The notes under the pieces are model-generated. The model saw only the letters and a program-made list of their open reading frames with translations. It had not been told where the DNA came from and did no database searches. From assembly GCA_944385645.1 (NCBI GenBank), contig CALWYA010000066.1:1-7787 (forward strand): a stretch of 7,787 nt of DNA. The letters run 5' to 3'. Of this stretch, positions 1-6,300 are shown piece by piece. How positions within the stretch are numbered: position 1 is the stretch's first letter; each line of letters starts with the position of its first letter. This DNA comes from an uncultured Oscillospiraceae bacterium. GTDB taxonomy: Bacteria; Bacillota; Clostridia; Oscillospirales; Oscillospiraceae. Position numbers and translations under genes: made by a program.

Positions 1-579
1 GAGAAGGCCCACCCCGACGTGTTCAACATCCTGCTCCAGGTGCTGGACGACGGCCGCATCACCGACAGCCAGGGCCGGACGGTGGACTTCAAAAACACTA
101 TCATCATCCTCACCTCCAACCTGGGCAGCCAGTACCTGCTGGACGGCATCGGCCCCGACGGGGAGATCAGCCAGCAGGCCCGGGACCAGGTGAACGAGCT
201 GCTCAAGCGGTCCTTCCGCCCCGAGTTCCTGAACCGGCTGGACGAGATCGTGTTCTACAAGCCCCTGACCCGCGAGAACGTCACCCACATCATCGACCTG
301 ATGGCGGCCGACATCAACCGCCGTCTGGCCGACAAGCAGCTCACCGTGGAGCTCACCCCCGCGGCCAAGGAGCTTGTCATCGACAGTGCCTACGACCCCG
401 TGTACGGCGCCCGGCCCCTGCGCCGGTTCCTCCAGCACACGGTGGAGACCCTCATCAGCCGAAAGATCATCGGCGACCAGGTGGAGCAGGGCCAGACCCT
501 GACGGTGGATGTCCGCGACGGACAGCTCACCGTGGAGGCCCGCACCGTGCTCACCGGCGAAGTGGTAGACAACGGATAA
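1..579 (+). CDS. clpB: ClpB protein disaggregase, C-terminal part (5' end outside window)
   Basis: This is the last 192 codons of an open frame that enters from the left edge. The product is the ClpB/Hsp104-type AAA+ disaggregase, a cytosolic ring that works with DnaK to thread and rescue aggregated proteins using ATP. The visible part begins with EKAHPDVFN, the stretch that follows the Walker B motif of the second nucleotide-binding domain. It then shows the sensor-1 segment (ILTSN, about visible residues 36-40), the arginine-finger segment FRPEFLNRLDE (about 72-82) and sensor 2 in GARPLRR (about 136-142), ending in the small C-terminal domain. The GTG at position 19 is an internal valine, not a start. 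The FRPEF/NRLDE wording and the C-terminal shape fit ClpB better than ClpC or ClpA, although the ClpB-specific middle domain lies outside the window. A strong terminator follows within 15 bases, so clpB ends its own transcript. Confidence 0.95.
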   Translation, partial: EKAHPDVFNILLQVLDDGRITDSQGRTVDFKNTIIILTSNLGSQYLLDGIGPDGEISQQARDQVNELLKRSFRPEFLNRLDEIVFYKPLTRENVTHIIDLMAADINRRLADKQLTVELTPAAKELVIDSAYDPVYGARPLRRFLQHTVETLISRKIIGDQVEQGQTLTVDVRDGQLTVEARTVLTGEVVDNG

Positions 580-590
580 CCAGCTTTTCC

Positions 591-627
591 ATCCCCGGGA
601 CCGCATCGCGGTCCCGGGGATTTTTTT
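591..627 (+). terminator. Intrinsic terminator of clpB
   Basis: A perfect 12-bp stem (591-602 with 610-621) encloses a 7-base loop and runs straight into seven T residues (621-627). It starts 11 bases after the clpB stop codon. It separates clpB from the regulatory operon downstream. Confidence 0.93.
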
Positions 628-636
628 GCGTCCCCC

Positions 637-665
637 TTGACATTTGAATTAGACAGTTGTAAAAT
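637..665 (+). promoter_or_regulatory. Sigma-A-type promoter of the blaI-M56 operon
   Basis: TTGACA at 637-642 is a perfect -35 box. It is separated by exactly 17 bases from TAAAAT at 660-665, a one-mismatch -10 box. Transcription should start near 672. This is a conspicuously AT-rich patch in an otherwise GC-rich window. The BlaI-type operators overlap the spacer/-10 and the start region, so the repressor would block this promoter. Confidence 0.88.
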
Positions 666-689
666 ACAAAAAAAGACAACTGTCTAATT
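647..689. promoter_or_regulatory. Paired BlaI/MecI-type operators (14-bp inverted repeat)
   Basis: The arms AATTAGACAGTTGT (647-660) and ACAACTGTCTAATT (676-689) are exact reverse complements, separated by 15 bases. Each arm also contains its own short dyad of the BlaI/MecI operator form ACA-NN-TGT: 653-660 in the left arm and 676-683 in the right. The right one extends to AGACA-NN-TGTCT. The dyad centres are 23 bases apart. The left operator lies between the -35 and -10 boxes and touches the -10; the right one covers the expected transcript start. Placement and motif indicate autorepression by the BlaI-family gene at 713. That this protein binds here is inferred from the family. Confidence 0.85.
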
Positions 690-712
690 TGAAGCAGAGA
701 GGAGGACGCGAT

Positions 713-1096
713 ATGGACGAGCGCGGAACGATCCCCCGCCTGCCCGACGCGGAGCTGGCGGTGATGCAGGCCCTGTGGGCCCTGGGGGAGTACCCCGCCC
801 ACACGGGGGACATCGCCGCCAGGCTGGAGAAGGACTGGAAGGCCCCCACCCTGCTGAAGCTGCTCTCCCGGCTGGAGGAGCGGGGCTTCGTGGCGGGGAG
901 CAAGGAGGGCCGGGCCAACGGCTACACCCCCCTGGTCAGGCGGGAGGACTACCTGGCCAGCGAGAGCCGCTCCTTCCTGGAGCTGCTGCACGGGGGCTCC
1001 CTGTCCAGCCTGATGGCCGCCCTGTACCCGGAAACCAAGTTGAGCAAGGAGGACGTGGCCGCCTTAGAGCGGATTTTGGAAAAGGGGGGCAAGTGA
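713..1096 (+). CDS. BlaI/MecI-family winged-helix repressor (penicillinase repressor type)
   Basis: The 127-residue product has the normal length and architecture of BlaI/MecI repressors, dimeric cytosolic DNA-binding proteins that shut off their own operon until a partner membrane protease triggers their inactivation. The winged helix spans about residues 11-75. It contains the family patterns LPDAELAVMQALW (10-22), the recognition-helix stretch WKAPTLLKLLSRLEERGF (42-59) and GRANGYTPLV (67-76). The C-terminal dimerisation helices follow, and the hydrophobic stretch near 98-104 (SSLMAAL) sits where characterised BlaI proteins are cleaved. The start is set at ATG 713 because GGAGG lies at 701-705, seven bases upstream; an earlier in-frame TTG at 689 overlaps the operator. 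The M56 gene starts one base after its stop, so the two are co-transcribed and probably translationally coupled. The natural inducer cannot be told from the sequence. Confidence 0.93.
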   Translation: MDERGTIPRLPDAELAVMQALWALGEYPAHTGDIAARLEKDWKAPTLLKLLSRLEERGFVAGSKEGRANGYTPLVRREDYLASESRSFLELLHGGSLSSLMAALYPETKLSKEDVAALERILEKGGK

Positions 1097-1097
1097 G

Positions 1098-2897
1098 ATG
1101 ACGGAAAATCTGGCTGTCCTGGCGGAGATCACCCTGAGCGGGAGCGCCTGTATTCTCCTGCTTCTGGCGTCAGGCCCTCTGCTGTCCAAAAAGTTCTCCC
1201 CCAGGTGGCGGTACCGGGCCTGGCTGGTGCTGGCGGTGGTCCTGGTGGCCTACCCCGGCCTCCAGCCCGCGTGGGAGCGTCTGATCCCCGCCCCCATCCA
1301 GCTGCCGGTGCCCCAGGTGGTGGAGGACAACGCCTATGACCGGTACAGCGCCTATGACCAGGACTGGCAGCGTGTCCAGGCGGCGGGCAGCGGCAGCGGA
1401 GGCGGCGCATCGAGAACGATTCTCAGCGGGGAACAGGAATGGAGCCGCCACCATGTCCACTATGAGAACGAATCGGGGGAAGAAGTGTTCATTGAGGACA
1501 ACGACTTCCTTCGTACGGTCACCGTGGGGGAGGAGACCACCTACACCGTCCACTGGACGGGCGTGGCCATGGGGGCGTATTACGCCGCCGTGCTCCTCAG
1601 CATCGTCCTGGTCCTGGCACGCTGCCGCGGGAGCCGGAGACGGCTGCTCCGGCGCAGCCGCCCGGCGGACGAGGACGACCGGACGGCCCTGGAGGAGGCC
1701 CGGCGGCGGGTGGACTGCAAACGGGAGGCGGCGCTGTACCGCTGTCCCGGGCTCCGCGCCCCCGTGCAAATGGGGATCTGGCATCCGGTGATCCTGCTCC
1801 CGGAGACCCTGCCGGAGGGGAGCCGGGAGGCCGCCCTGGACCACGAGCTCACCCACCTGAAGCGGGGGGATGTGGGCTATCTCGCCTTCCTCACCCTGGC
1901 CCGGTGCTTCCACTGGTTCAACCCCCTGGTGTGGCTTATGGTGCGCGCCGCCCGGCGGGACATGGAGCTGTGCTGTGACTGGGACCTGCTCCGGGGCCGG
2001 GACGAGGAGGCCCGCCGGGCCTACGGCCGGGCCATCCTGGACCAGATGACCGGGCGGGGCCGGAGCTTTTCCGGCCTGACCACCGGGTTTTCCGGCAGCA
2101 AACGGGAGGTGTTCGCCCGGTTCCGGGCCATGATGGACCAGACCCCCAGAAGAGGGGGCGGGGCGGTGCTGGCCCTGGCCGCGGCGGTCATGGTGCTGTC
2201 CGGGTCGCTGGTGAGCTGTCAGACCTCCGGGCCCCCTCCGGCGGAGGAGCCCGTGGACGATCCATCCAGGGCCGTGCTGGGCCACTGGGCCTGGATCGAG
2301 AGCGTGGACCTGGAGGATCGGAACGTCACTTACATCCCCATGACGCCGGAACAGTGGGACGACCCGGAGGGCTTCTGGGCGGAGATGGGGGAGCTGGAGC
2401 GGGAGACCGCGCCTCTGTGGGAGAATGTAGCCCTGCTCCACAGCTACGAGGGGGAGACCTATTCCCTGAACCCCACCACCCTCCAGCACACCCTGGGGAT
2501 GTCCCAGGCCGGCCTGCGGGGGTATGTGCTGGTCAACCGGGACGGCGAGGCGGTGGAGATCTGCCTGGAGCGCGCTTCCCAGCTGGACCTGTCGGCAGCC
2601 GACCTGGATTTCACCGGCTACTGCGGGTACGTGTACGCGGCGGGGGGCGTGGACATGCTGGGGACCCTGTCCTGGAACGACACGGACGTCTGGGTGGACC
2701 CCTGCTCCGAGATTGGGCCGGACGGCGATCACACCGTGTACCGCCTGCCCCGGGCGGAGGGGTGCGTGATTCAGGAGGGGCTGAGCGCCTACACCTCCGG
2801 GCTGTCCAGCGGGCACTACCCGGACCTCTACCGGCTCACCGTGGTGGACGGGGCGGTCACCGCCGCGGAGGGGATCTGGGCGGAAGCGGAGCCGTAA
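1098..2897 (+). CDS. M56-family (BlaR1/MecR1-like) membrane zinc metallopeptidase with unusual external sensor
   Basis: The 599-residue signal-transducing protease is paired with the BlaI repressor just upstream. Membrane segments are seen near residues 11-28, 41-57, 157-174 and 355-373, matching the four-helix BlaR1 plan with both ends outside. Between helices 3 and 4 lies the cytosolic zinc protease: HELTH at 249-253 (zinc ligands and catalytic glutamate) and DMELCCDWDLL near 288-298, where E290 matches the third ligand position. After helix 4 comes an external region of about 225 residues (375-599). It has four cysteines (489, 509, 536, 556) and none of the serine-active-site motifs of the penicillin-binding sensor of BlaR1, so the signal is probably not a beta-lactam. 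Helix 4 ends in LVSC (371-374), which reads like a lipobox. The loop between helices 2 and 3 is long, with a Gly/Ser-rich stretch at 97-105. By family analogy, external binding activates the protease, which leads to repressor inactivation. The ligand is unknown. Confidence 0.9.
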   Translation: MTENLAVLAEITLSGSACILLLLASGPLLSKKFSPRWRYRAWLVLAVVLVAYPGLQPAWERLIPAPIQLPVPQVVEDNAYDRYSAYDQDWQRVQAAGSGSGGGASRTILSGEQEWSRHHVHYENESGEEVFIEDNDFLRTVTVGEETTYTVHWTGVAMGAYYAAVLLSIVLVLARCRGSRRRLLRRSRPADEDDRTALEEARRRVDCKREAALYRCPGLRAPVQMGIWHPVILLPETLPEGSREAALDHELTHLKRGDVGYLAFLTLARCFHWFNPLVWLMVRAARRDMELCCDWDLLRGRDEEARRAYGRAILDQMTGRGRSFSGLTTGFSGSKREVFARFRAMMDQTPRRGGGAVLALAAAVMVLSGSLVSCQTSGPPPAEEPVDDPSRAVLGHWAWIESVDLEDRNVTYIPMTPEQWDDPEGFWAEMGELERETAPLWENVALLHSYEGETYSLNPTTLQHTLGMSQAGLRGYVLVNRDGEAVEICLERASQLDLSAADLDFTGYCGYVYAAGGVDMLGTLSWNDTDVWVDPCSEIGPDGDHTVYRLPRAEGCVIQEGLSAYTSGLSSGHYPDLYRLTVVDGAVTAAEGIWAEAEP

Positions 2898-2909
2898 GCT
2901 GGATCGCCG

Positions 2910-2937
2910 AAGCCGGCCGCGCCTGCGGCCGGCTTTT
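2910..2937 (+). terminator. Probable intrinsic terminator of the blaI-M56 operon
   Basis: A perfect 11-bp GC-rich stem (2910-2920 with 2925-2935) with a GCCT tetraloop lies 12 bases after the M56 stop codon. It is followed by a short T run (2934-2937) and then CCC. The stem is strong but the U-tract is short, so termination may be partial and some read-through into the GNAT gene is possible. Confidence 0.68.
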
Positions 2938-2948
2938 CCCGGTTTCCC

Positions 2949-2977
2949 TTGCGGATTGCGCCCCGGTGTGCTATGCT
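2949..2977 (+). promoter_or_regulatory. Possible weak promoter of the GNAT-MATE operon
   Basis: TTGCGG (2949-2954) and TATGCT (2972-2977) are separated by 17 bases and lie just upstream of the acetyltransferase gene. Each box matches the sigma-A consensus only partly. No BlaI-type ACA-NN-TGT dyad is visible here, so the upstream repressor probably does not control this operon directly. Confidence 0.42.
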
Positions 2978-3003
2978 GGAGCCAGAAAAAGGGAGGCGAT
3001 CCC

Positions 3004-3579
3004 ATGGAGCACATCACCATCATCCAGGCCGGGACCCAGGCGCACTTTGCCGCCCTGTCCCGCATCCATGCCCTGTCCTGGCGTGCGGCCTACCGGGGGG
3101 TGATCCCCCAGGACTATCTGGACCGGGAGATCACCGAGGACCGGTGGGTCCCCTTTTTCCGGGAGGGCTTCCGGACGGGGGCGCACCAGGGCCTGCTGCT
3201 CCTGGCGGACGGGGAGCCGGTGTGCGGGGGCAGCTGCGGCCCGGCCCGCCTGGACGCGGGGCGGGACGGGAGCCTGTGCGCCTTCGACAACCGGGCCTTC
3301 GCGGGCTGGGGGGAAATCATCTCCCTGTACACCCTCCCGGGGGAGACGGGGAAGGGGTACGGCGGGCGGCTGCTGGAGGAGATGGTCCGGCGGCTGGCTG
3401 GTCTGGGCTGCCCCGGCTGTCTGCTGTACGTGCTGGAGGAGAACCCCGGGGCCCGGCGGTTCTATGAGCGCCACGGCTTTGCCTGGGACGGCGCCCGGGT
3501 GGAGGTCCCCCTGCCCCCGGACACGGTGTGCACCGACCTGCGGTACCTCCGGCCCCTGGCCGGGGAGGCGCGCCTGTGA
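3004..3579 (+). CDS. GNAT-family N-acetyltransferase
   Basis: The 191-residue cytosolic enzyme belongs to the GCN5-related fold, which transfers acetyl from acetyl-CoA to an amine. N-terminal helices with SWRAAYRGVIPQDYLD (25-40) resemble the common single-domain GNATs of Firmicutes. The strand ISLYTLP (106-112) precedes the acetyl-CoA pyrophosphate loop around TGKGYGGRLL (115-124), and ENPGARRFYERHGF (146-159) is the typical C-terminal GNAT signature. In the usual Q/R-x-x-G-x-G/A loop the first position appears to be T115, a mild departure. The start is ATG 3004, with GGGAGG at 2991-2996 in front; an in-frame extension further upstream would run into the promoter region. The last codons overlap the start of the MATE gene. 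Substrate is not predictable; a small-molecule or antibiotic amine is possible given the exporter neighbour, but peptide or protein targets are equally open. Confidence 0.9.
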   Translation: MEHITIIQAGTQAHFAALSRIHALSWRAAYRGVIPQDYLDREITEDRWVPFFREGFRTGAHQGLLLLADGEPVCGGSCGPARLDAGRDGSLCAFDNRAFAGWGEIISLYTLPGETGKGYGGRLLEEMVRRLAGLGCPGCLLYVLEENPGARRFYERHGFAWDGARVEVPLPPDTVCTDLRYLRPLAGEARL

Positions 3580-4928
3580 GCGCCCCCCGGGACGGGGGGA
3601 ACATCCTGGGCACCATGCCGGTGGACCGGCTGGTGCTCACCATGTCCGCCCCCATCATGGCCTCCATGCTCATCAGCGCCCTGTACAACCTGGTGGACAG
3701 CATCTATGTGGCCCAGGTGAGCGACCTGGACTTCCTGGCCCTCAGCTACGCCTACCCCGTCCAGCTGATGATGGTGGCCTTCTGCACCGGCGTGGGGGTG
3801 GGCTTCAACGCCTCCTTCGCCCGGCGGCTGGGGGAGGGGAAGGGGGAGGAGGCCAATCAGGTGGCCTGCCACGGCTTTCTGTTCTACGGGGCCTGCTGGC
3901 TGCTCTTCCTGGCCTTCGCCCTGTTCGGGACGGAGACGTTCTTCCACCTGTCCACCGGCGACCCGGCGGTGGCCCGGGCGGGGGCGGAGTACCTGACCAT
4001 CTGCTGCGGCTGGTCCTTCGGCATGTGCATGCAGTTCCTCACCGAGCGGCTCCTCCAGACCACCGGCCACCCCGCCGGCTTCATGATCGTCCAGGGGTCC
4101 GGGGCCCTGCTGAACATCGTGCTGGACCCCATTTTCATCTTCGCCCTGGACATGGGGGTGGCCGGGGCGGCGGTGGCCACGGTGATCGGCCAGATCGCCG
4201 GGGCAGCCATCGGCTTTGTCCTGCTGTGGCGGGTGCGCCGGGAGTTCCGGGTCTCCTTCCGGGGCTTCCGGCCCAGCGGGGCCATCTCCGCCGAGCTGCT
4301 CCGGACCGCCGCCCCCGCCGCCGTGATGCAGTCCCTGTCCAGCTTCATGTCCCTGGGCCTCAACCAGCTCTTCACCCCCTGGTCCCAGACGGCGGTGTTT
4401 GTGCTGGGGGTGTACTTCAAGATCCAGTCCTTCGTGTTCATGCCCATCTTCGGGGTGAGCAACGGCCTGATCCCCATTGTCAGCTACAACTGGGGGGCCC
4501 GGGCCCCGGGCCGGATCACCGGGGCGGTGCGGTTCAGCCTGCTCCTGTCGGCGGGGGTGGGGGCGGCGGGCGCCGCCCTTCTGGCCCTGGCCGCCTCCCC
4601 GCTGCTGCACTACTGCTTCCGGGCAGGGGCGGAGGCCATCGCCATGGGCGGCCCAGCCCTGACCATGACTGCTCTGGCCTTCCCCGTGGGGGCGGCCACC
4701 ATCATCCTGTCCGCCTCTTTCCAGGCCCTGGGCCGGGCGGGGCTGTCCCTGCTGGTCTCCCTTCTGCGGCAGATCGTCCTGCTGCTGCCCATCGCCGCCC
4801 TGTTCCTGGCCCTGCGGCCCGGGCTGGTGTGGTTGTCCTTCCTGTGCGCCGAGGTCCTGGCCTGTCTGGCGGCGGCGGGGCTCTACCTGCGCCTGATCCG
4901 GCCGAGGGTCCGGGCGCTGGCCGAATAA
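3576..4928 (+). CDS. MATE-family efflux transporter (MepA/NorM-like Na+/H+-drug antiporter)
   Basis: The 450-residue integral membrane protein has the length and about twelve hydrophobic segments of MATE exporters, which use cation gradients to expel cationic drugs and metabolites. Family hallmarks are the N-terminal APIMASMLISALYNLVDSIYV region (25-45), NIVLDPIFIFALDMGVAGAA (180-199) at the end of the first half, and in the second repeat VFMPIFGVSNGLIPIVSYNWGAR (287-309). The start is taken as GTG 3576. It overlaps the GNAT stop codon (GTGA at 3576-3579) and has GGGGAGG at 3562-3568, seven bases upstream. A further upstream GTG at 3528 would create a long overlap and an unlikely proline-rich leader. 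The overlap implies translational coupling with the acetyltransferase. The substrate is unknown; sodium- versus proton-coupling cannot be told. Confidence 0.94.
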   Translation: MSAPRDGGNILGTMPVDRLVLTMSAPIMASMLISALYNLVDSIYVAQVSDLDFLALSYAYPVQLMMVAFCTGVGVGFNASFARRLGEGKGEEANQVACHGFLFYGACWLLFLAFALFGTETFFHLSTGDPAVARAGAEYLTICCGWSFGMCMQFLTERLLQTTGHPAGFMIVQGSGALLNIVLDPIFIFALDMGVAGAAVATVIGQIAGAAIGFVLLWRVRREFRVSFRGFRPSGAISAELLRTAAPAAVMQSLSSFMSLGLNQLFTPWSQTAVFVLGVYFKIQSFVFMPIFGVSNGLIPIVSYNWGARAPGRITGAVRFSLLLSAGVGAAGAALLALAASPLLHYCFRAGAEAIAMGGPALTMTALAFPVGAATIILSASFQALGRAGLSLLVSLLRQIVLLLPIAALFLALRPGLVWLSFLCAEVLACLAAAGLYLRLIRPRVRALAE

Positions 4929-4959
4929 AAAAGCGGCGGCTGCAAGCGCAGCCGCCGCT
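4927..4959. terminator. Bidirectional terminator between MATE and lysis cassette
   Basis: A perfect 12-bp stem (4932-4943 with 4948-4959) with an AAGC loop sits in the 35-base gap between the two convergent genes. The A-run at 4927-4932 becomes a U-tract on the minus strand, making it a classic terminator for the amidase operon. On the plus strand the tract is only GTTGT, so it is weaker for the MATE gene. Confidence 0.85.
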
Positions 4960-4963
4960 GTTG

Positions 4964-5758
4964 TCATGTCTCGTGCCTGACCGCCGCCAGGCCGGTGGCC
5001 AGCTCCTCCCGGGTCACAAAGTCCCGGGGCCGCTGGATGGAGCCGTCCGCGTCGGCCATCAGGCCGGCGTCAACGGCTGCCCGGATAAACGGTTCCGCCC
5101 AGGGGCTGGCCGCCTGGGCGGCCAGCTCGGCCCGGTAGCGGTCCATGTACTGGACCCACTGCTCGTAGCTCATGGGGTCATCCTCCTCTCGGACCAGGGC
5201 GGCCACCGCCGCCCGGAAGTCGTCCATGCGCTTCCCGAACCTGGGGAACCAGTGGAGCACGTCGGCGTGGTTGGAGGCCACGCCCCGCCGGTACCCCTCC
5301 TGGTGGCAGATCACCACTCCGTCGGCCAGGGGGTCCAGGCCGTACCGCCGGCACAGCAGGGCGGTGAGCTCCGCCGCCGCCTGGTAGACGGCGGCGAAGT
5401 AGTCCGGATCGTCCAGACCGTCCTCGCAGATCTCGAAGGCGATGTGGGTGTCGTTGGCCGACCGGCCGGAGGTCCCGGTCCCCGCGTGCCACCCCCGCCG
5501 GTCCCAGGGCAGGGTCTGGACGGCGGCCACGCTCCCGTCGGCGATCTTCCCCACGAAGGCGTGGACGCACTTGTCCACCCCCGGCCGGTCCCAGTGGTTG
5601 CCGTTCCGGTTGACCCCCAGGACCTCGTCCCCGGGGACGTACCGGCTTACCTTGGGATTGTTGGCCCCGGTGGAGTGGACCATCACCCCCTGGGGGGTGA
5701 TGGTCCGTCCGGCGGCGCAGCAGTCGTTGCGGGTGAGGAACTGCCGGTAGAGGGTCAC
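4964..5758 (-). CDS. Phage-type N-acetylmuramoyl-L-alanine amidase (endolysin) with SLH-like C-terminus
   Basis: The 264-residue cell-wall hydrolase should cut the bond between N-acetylmuramic acid and L-alanine of peptidoglycan. The amidase-2-type catalytic domain fills about residues 18-190. It shows VMVHSTGANN with H28, a likely zinc ligand, then GWHAG (89-93), SANDTHIAFEICED (100-113), and CHQEGYRRGVASNHADVLHWFP (151-172) carrying H152 and the acidic/histidine residues expected for the rest of the metal site. This wording is typical of clostridial prophage endolysins. After a linker with YEQWVQYMDRYR, residues about 219-260 (WAEPFIRAAVDAGLM, then RPRDFVTREELATGL) resemble a single S-layer-homology module, a probable wall-binding tail. 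No signal peptide is seen, so access to the wall needs a holin. The start is GTG 5758, preceded by a strong GGAGGGGGAGGGG stretch and overlapping the upstream stop by four bases; an ATG at 5872 would overlap that gene deeply. Confidence 0.92.
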   Translation of the reverse strand: MTLYRQFLTRNDCCAAGRTITPQGVMVHSTGANNPKVSRYVPGDEVLGVNRNGNHWDRPGVDKCVHAFVGKIADGSVAAVQTLPWDRRGWHAGTGTSGRSANDTHIAFEICEDGLDDPDYFAAVYQAAAELTALLCRRYGLDPLADGVVICHQEGYRRGVASNHADVLHWFPRFGKRMDDFRAAVAALVREEDDPMSYEQWVQYMDRYRAELAAQAASPWAEPFIRAAVDAGLMADADGSIQRPRDFVTREELATGLAAVRHET

Positions 5759-6078
5759 TTCCCCTCCCCCTCCTGCTCCGCCTGTTCGGCGTGGTACGCG
5801 TCGTCGCGCACCTGCTGGCCGGTGACGATCAGCGCAAACCGGGCGCGGCTCCCGTCCCGGTAGGCGTCCCACAGGGCCTTCTCATTGCGGCCCAGGACGG
5901 AGCGGGCCTCTCGCTCGGTCATGGCTTCGCCAGTGGTGTCCGAGACGATCCGGGTGTCCCCGTTGGCCTCCATGGCCAGCCGGAGCTCCCCCTGGGTCCG
6001 CTCGGGGCTCCAGCCCCCGGTCTTGCCCATCCGGGCCTGGAGGTCGAGATATTTCCACAGATACTCGCTGCATTTCAT
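5755..6078 (-). CDS. Uncharacterised 107-residue protein in the lysis cassette
   Basis: I do not recognise a family. The product is soluble-looking, with no membrane segment and no signal peptide. It is rich in charged residues, with a helix-prone N-terminus (EYLWKYLDLQARMG, 5-18), a central TREREAR-like stretch (TEREARSVLGRNEKALWDAYRDG, about 54-76), a short hydrophobic strand FALIVTG (81-87) and an acidic Gln/Glu tail (EQAEQEGEGK). The start is ATG 6078, with AAGGGG at 6088-6093 about nine bases upstream. The gene lies 18 bases after the holin-like gene and overlaps the amidase start by four bases (5755-5758), so it is translated as part of the lysis operon. A role in lysis timing is possible by position only; a general phage accessory protein is equally likely. 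Confidence 0.78.
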   Translation of the reverse strand: MKCSEYLWKYLDLQARMGKTGGWSPERTQGELRLAMEANGDTRIVSDTTGEAMTEREARSVLGRNEKALWDAYRDGSRARFALIVTGQQVRDDAYHAEQAEQEGEGK

Positions 6079-6096
6079 GGTGTCATTCCCCTTTTC

Positions 6097-6300
6097 CTAA
6101 CTCTTTTTTTGGGCGGACCGCTCCGCCTGGGTCCCAAAATAGAAGGCGACGACCACCGTGAACACCGTTAAAAACTGGTCGGCGCTCACCTGGCCGGCGC
6201 AGGTCAGCCAGGCGAACACCGCCGTCAGCGCCAGGGTCACGATGCTCTTGATGGTCAGCAGATTGCCCAGCCGCTTCCAGACCTCCTCCATCTCCCTCAC
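6097..6300 (-). CDS. Small two-helix phage holin-like membrane protein
   Basis: The 67-residue protein has two hydrophobic segments, about residues 19-35 (SIVTLALTAVFAWLTCA) and 43-56 (FLTVFTVVVAFYFG). They are joined by a short polar turn (GQVSADQ), and a charged tail TQAERSAQKKS follows. Small size, two helices, basic/charged ends and position upstream of an endolysin fit a class II-like holin, which would form lesions in the cytoplasmic membrane so that the amidase reaches the wall. Closely similar short proteins are common in clostridial prophages, usually annotated as holin or hypothetical. The start is GTG 6300, overlapping the preceding gene by four bases (6297-6300). An in-frame ATG at 6291, three codons later, is an alternative that would have a well-spaced G-rich site in front; a dual start as in some holins cannot be excluded. 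Confidence 0.8.
   Translation of the reverse strand: MREMEEVWKRLGNLLTIKSIVTLALTAVFAWLTCAGQVSADQFLTVFTVVVAFYFGTQAERSAQKKS

Noticed and set aside
1411..1425. GAGAA-CGA-TTCTC palindrome resembling a regulator box
   Set aside because: It lies inside the M56 coding region far from any promoter and is short enough to occur by chance.
1170..3065. Long minus-strand open frame opposite the M56 gene
   Set aside because: Low-complexity Gly/Pro/His/Arg composition, no family resemblance, and opposite to a gene with clear HELTH and membrane segments.
3462..4967. Long minus-strand open frame opposite the MATE gene
   Set aside because: Composition is dominated by Gln, Gly, His and Pro as expected for the antisense of GC-rich membrane protein codons; no start-site or family support.
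3464..5863. Very long plus-strand open frame running through GNAT end, MATE, terminator and lysis region
   Set aside because: It is Pro/Gly/Arg-rich, crosses a terminator hairpin and convergent genes, and lies out of frame with well-recognised MATE and amidase genes; a product of high GC content.
5759..5872. Upstream in-frame extension of the amidase to an ATG at 5872
   Set aside because: The extension is Arg/Pro/Gly-rich, overlaps the upstream gene deeply, and the GTG at 5758 has a strong ribosome binding site and a 4-base overlap.
6104..6110. In-frame A-AAA-AAG slippery heptamer at the end of the holin-like gene (minus strand)
   Set aside because: A -1 shift would add only about six residues before a stop, and no clear stimulatory structure follows; probably just the two lysine codons.
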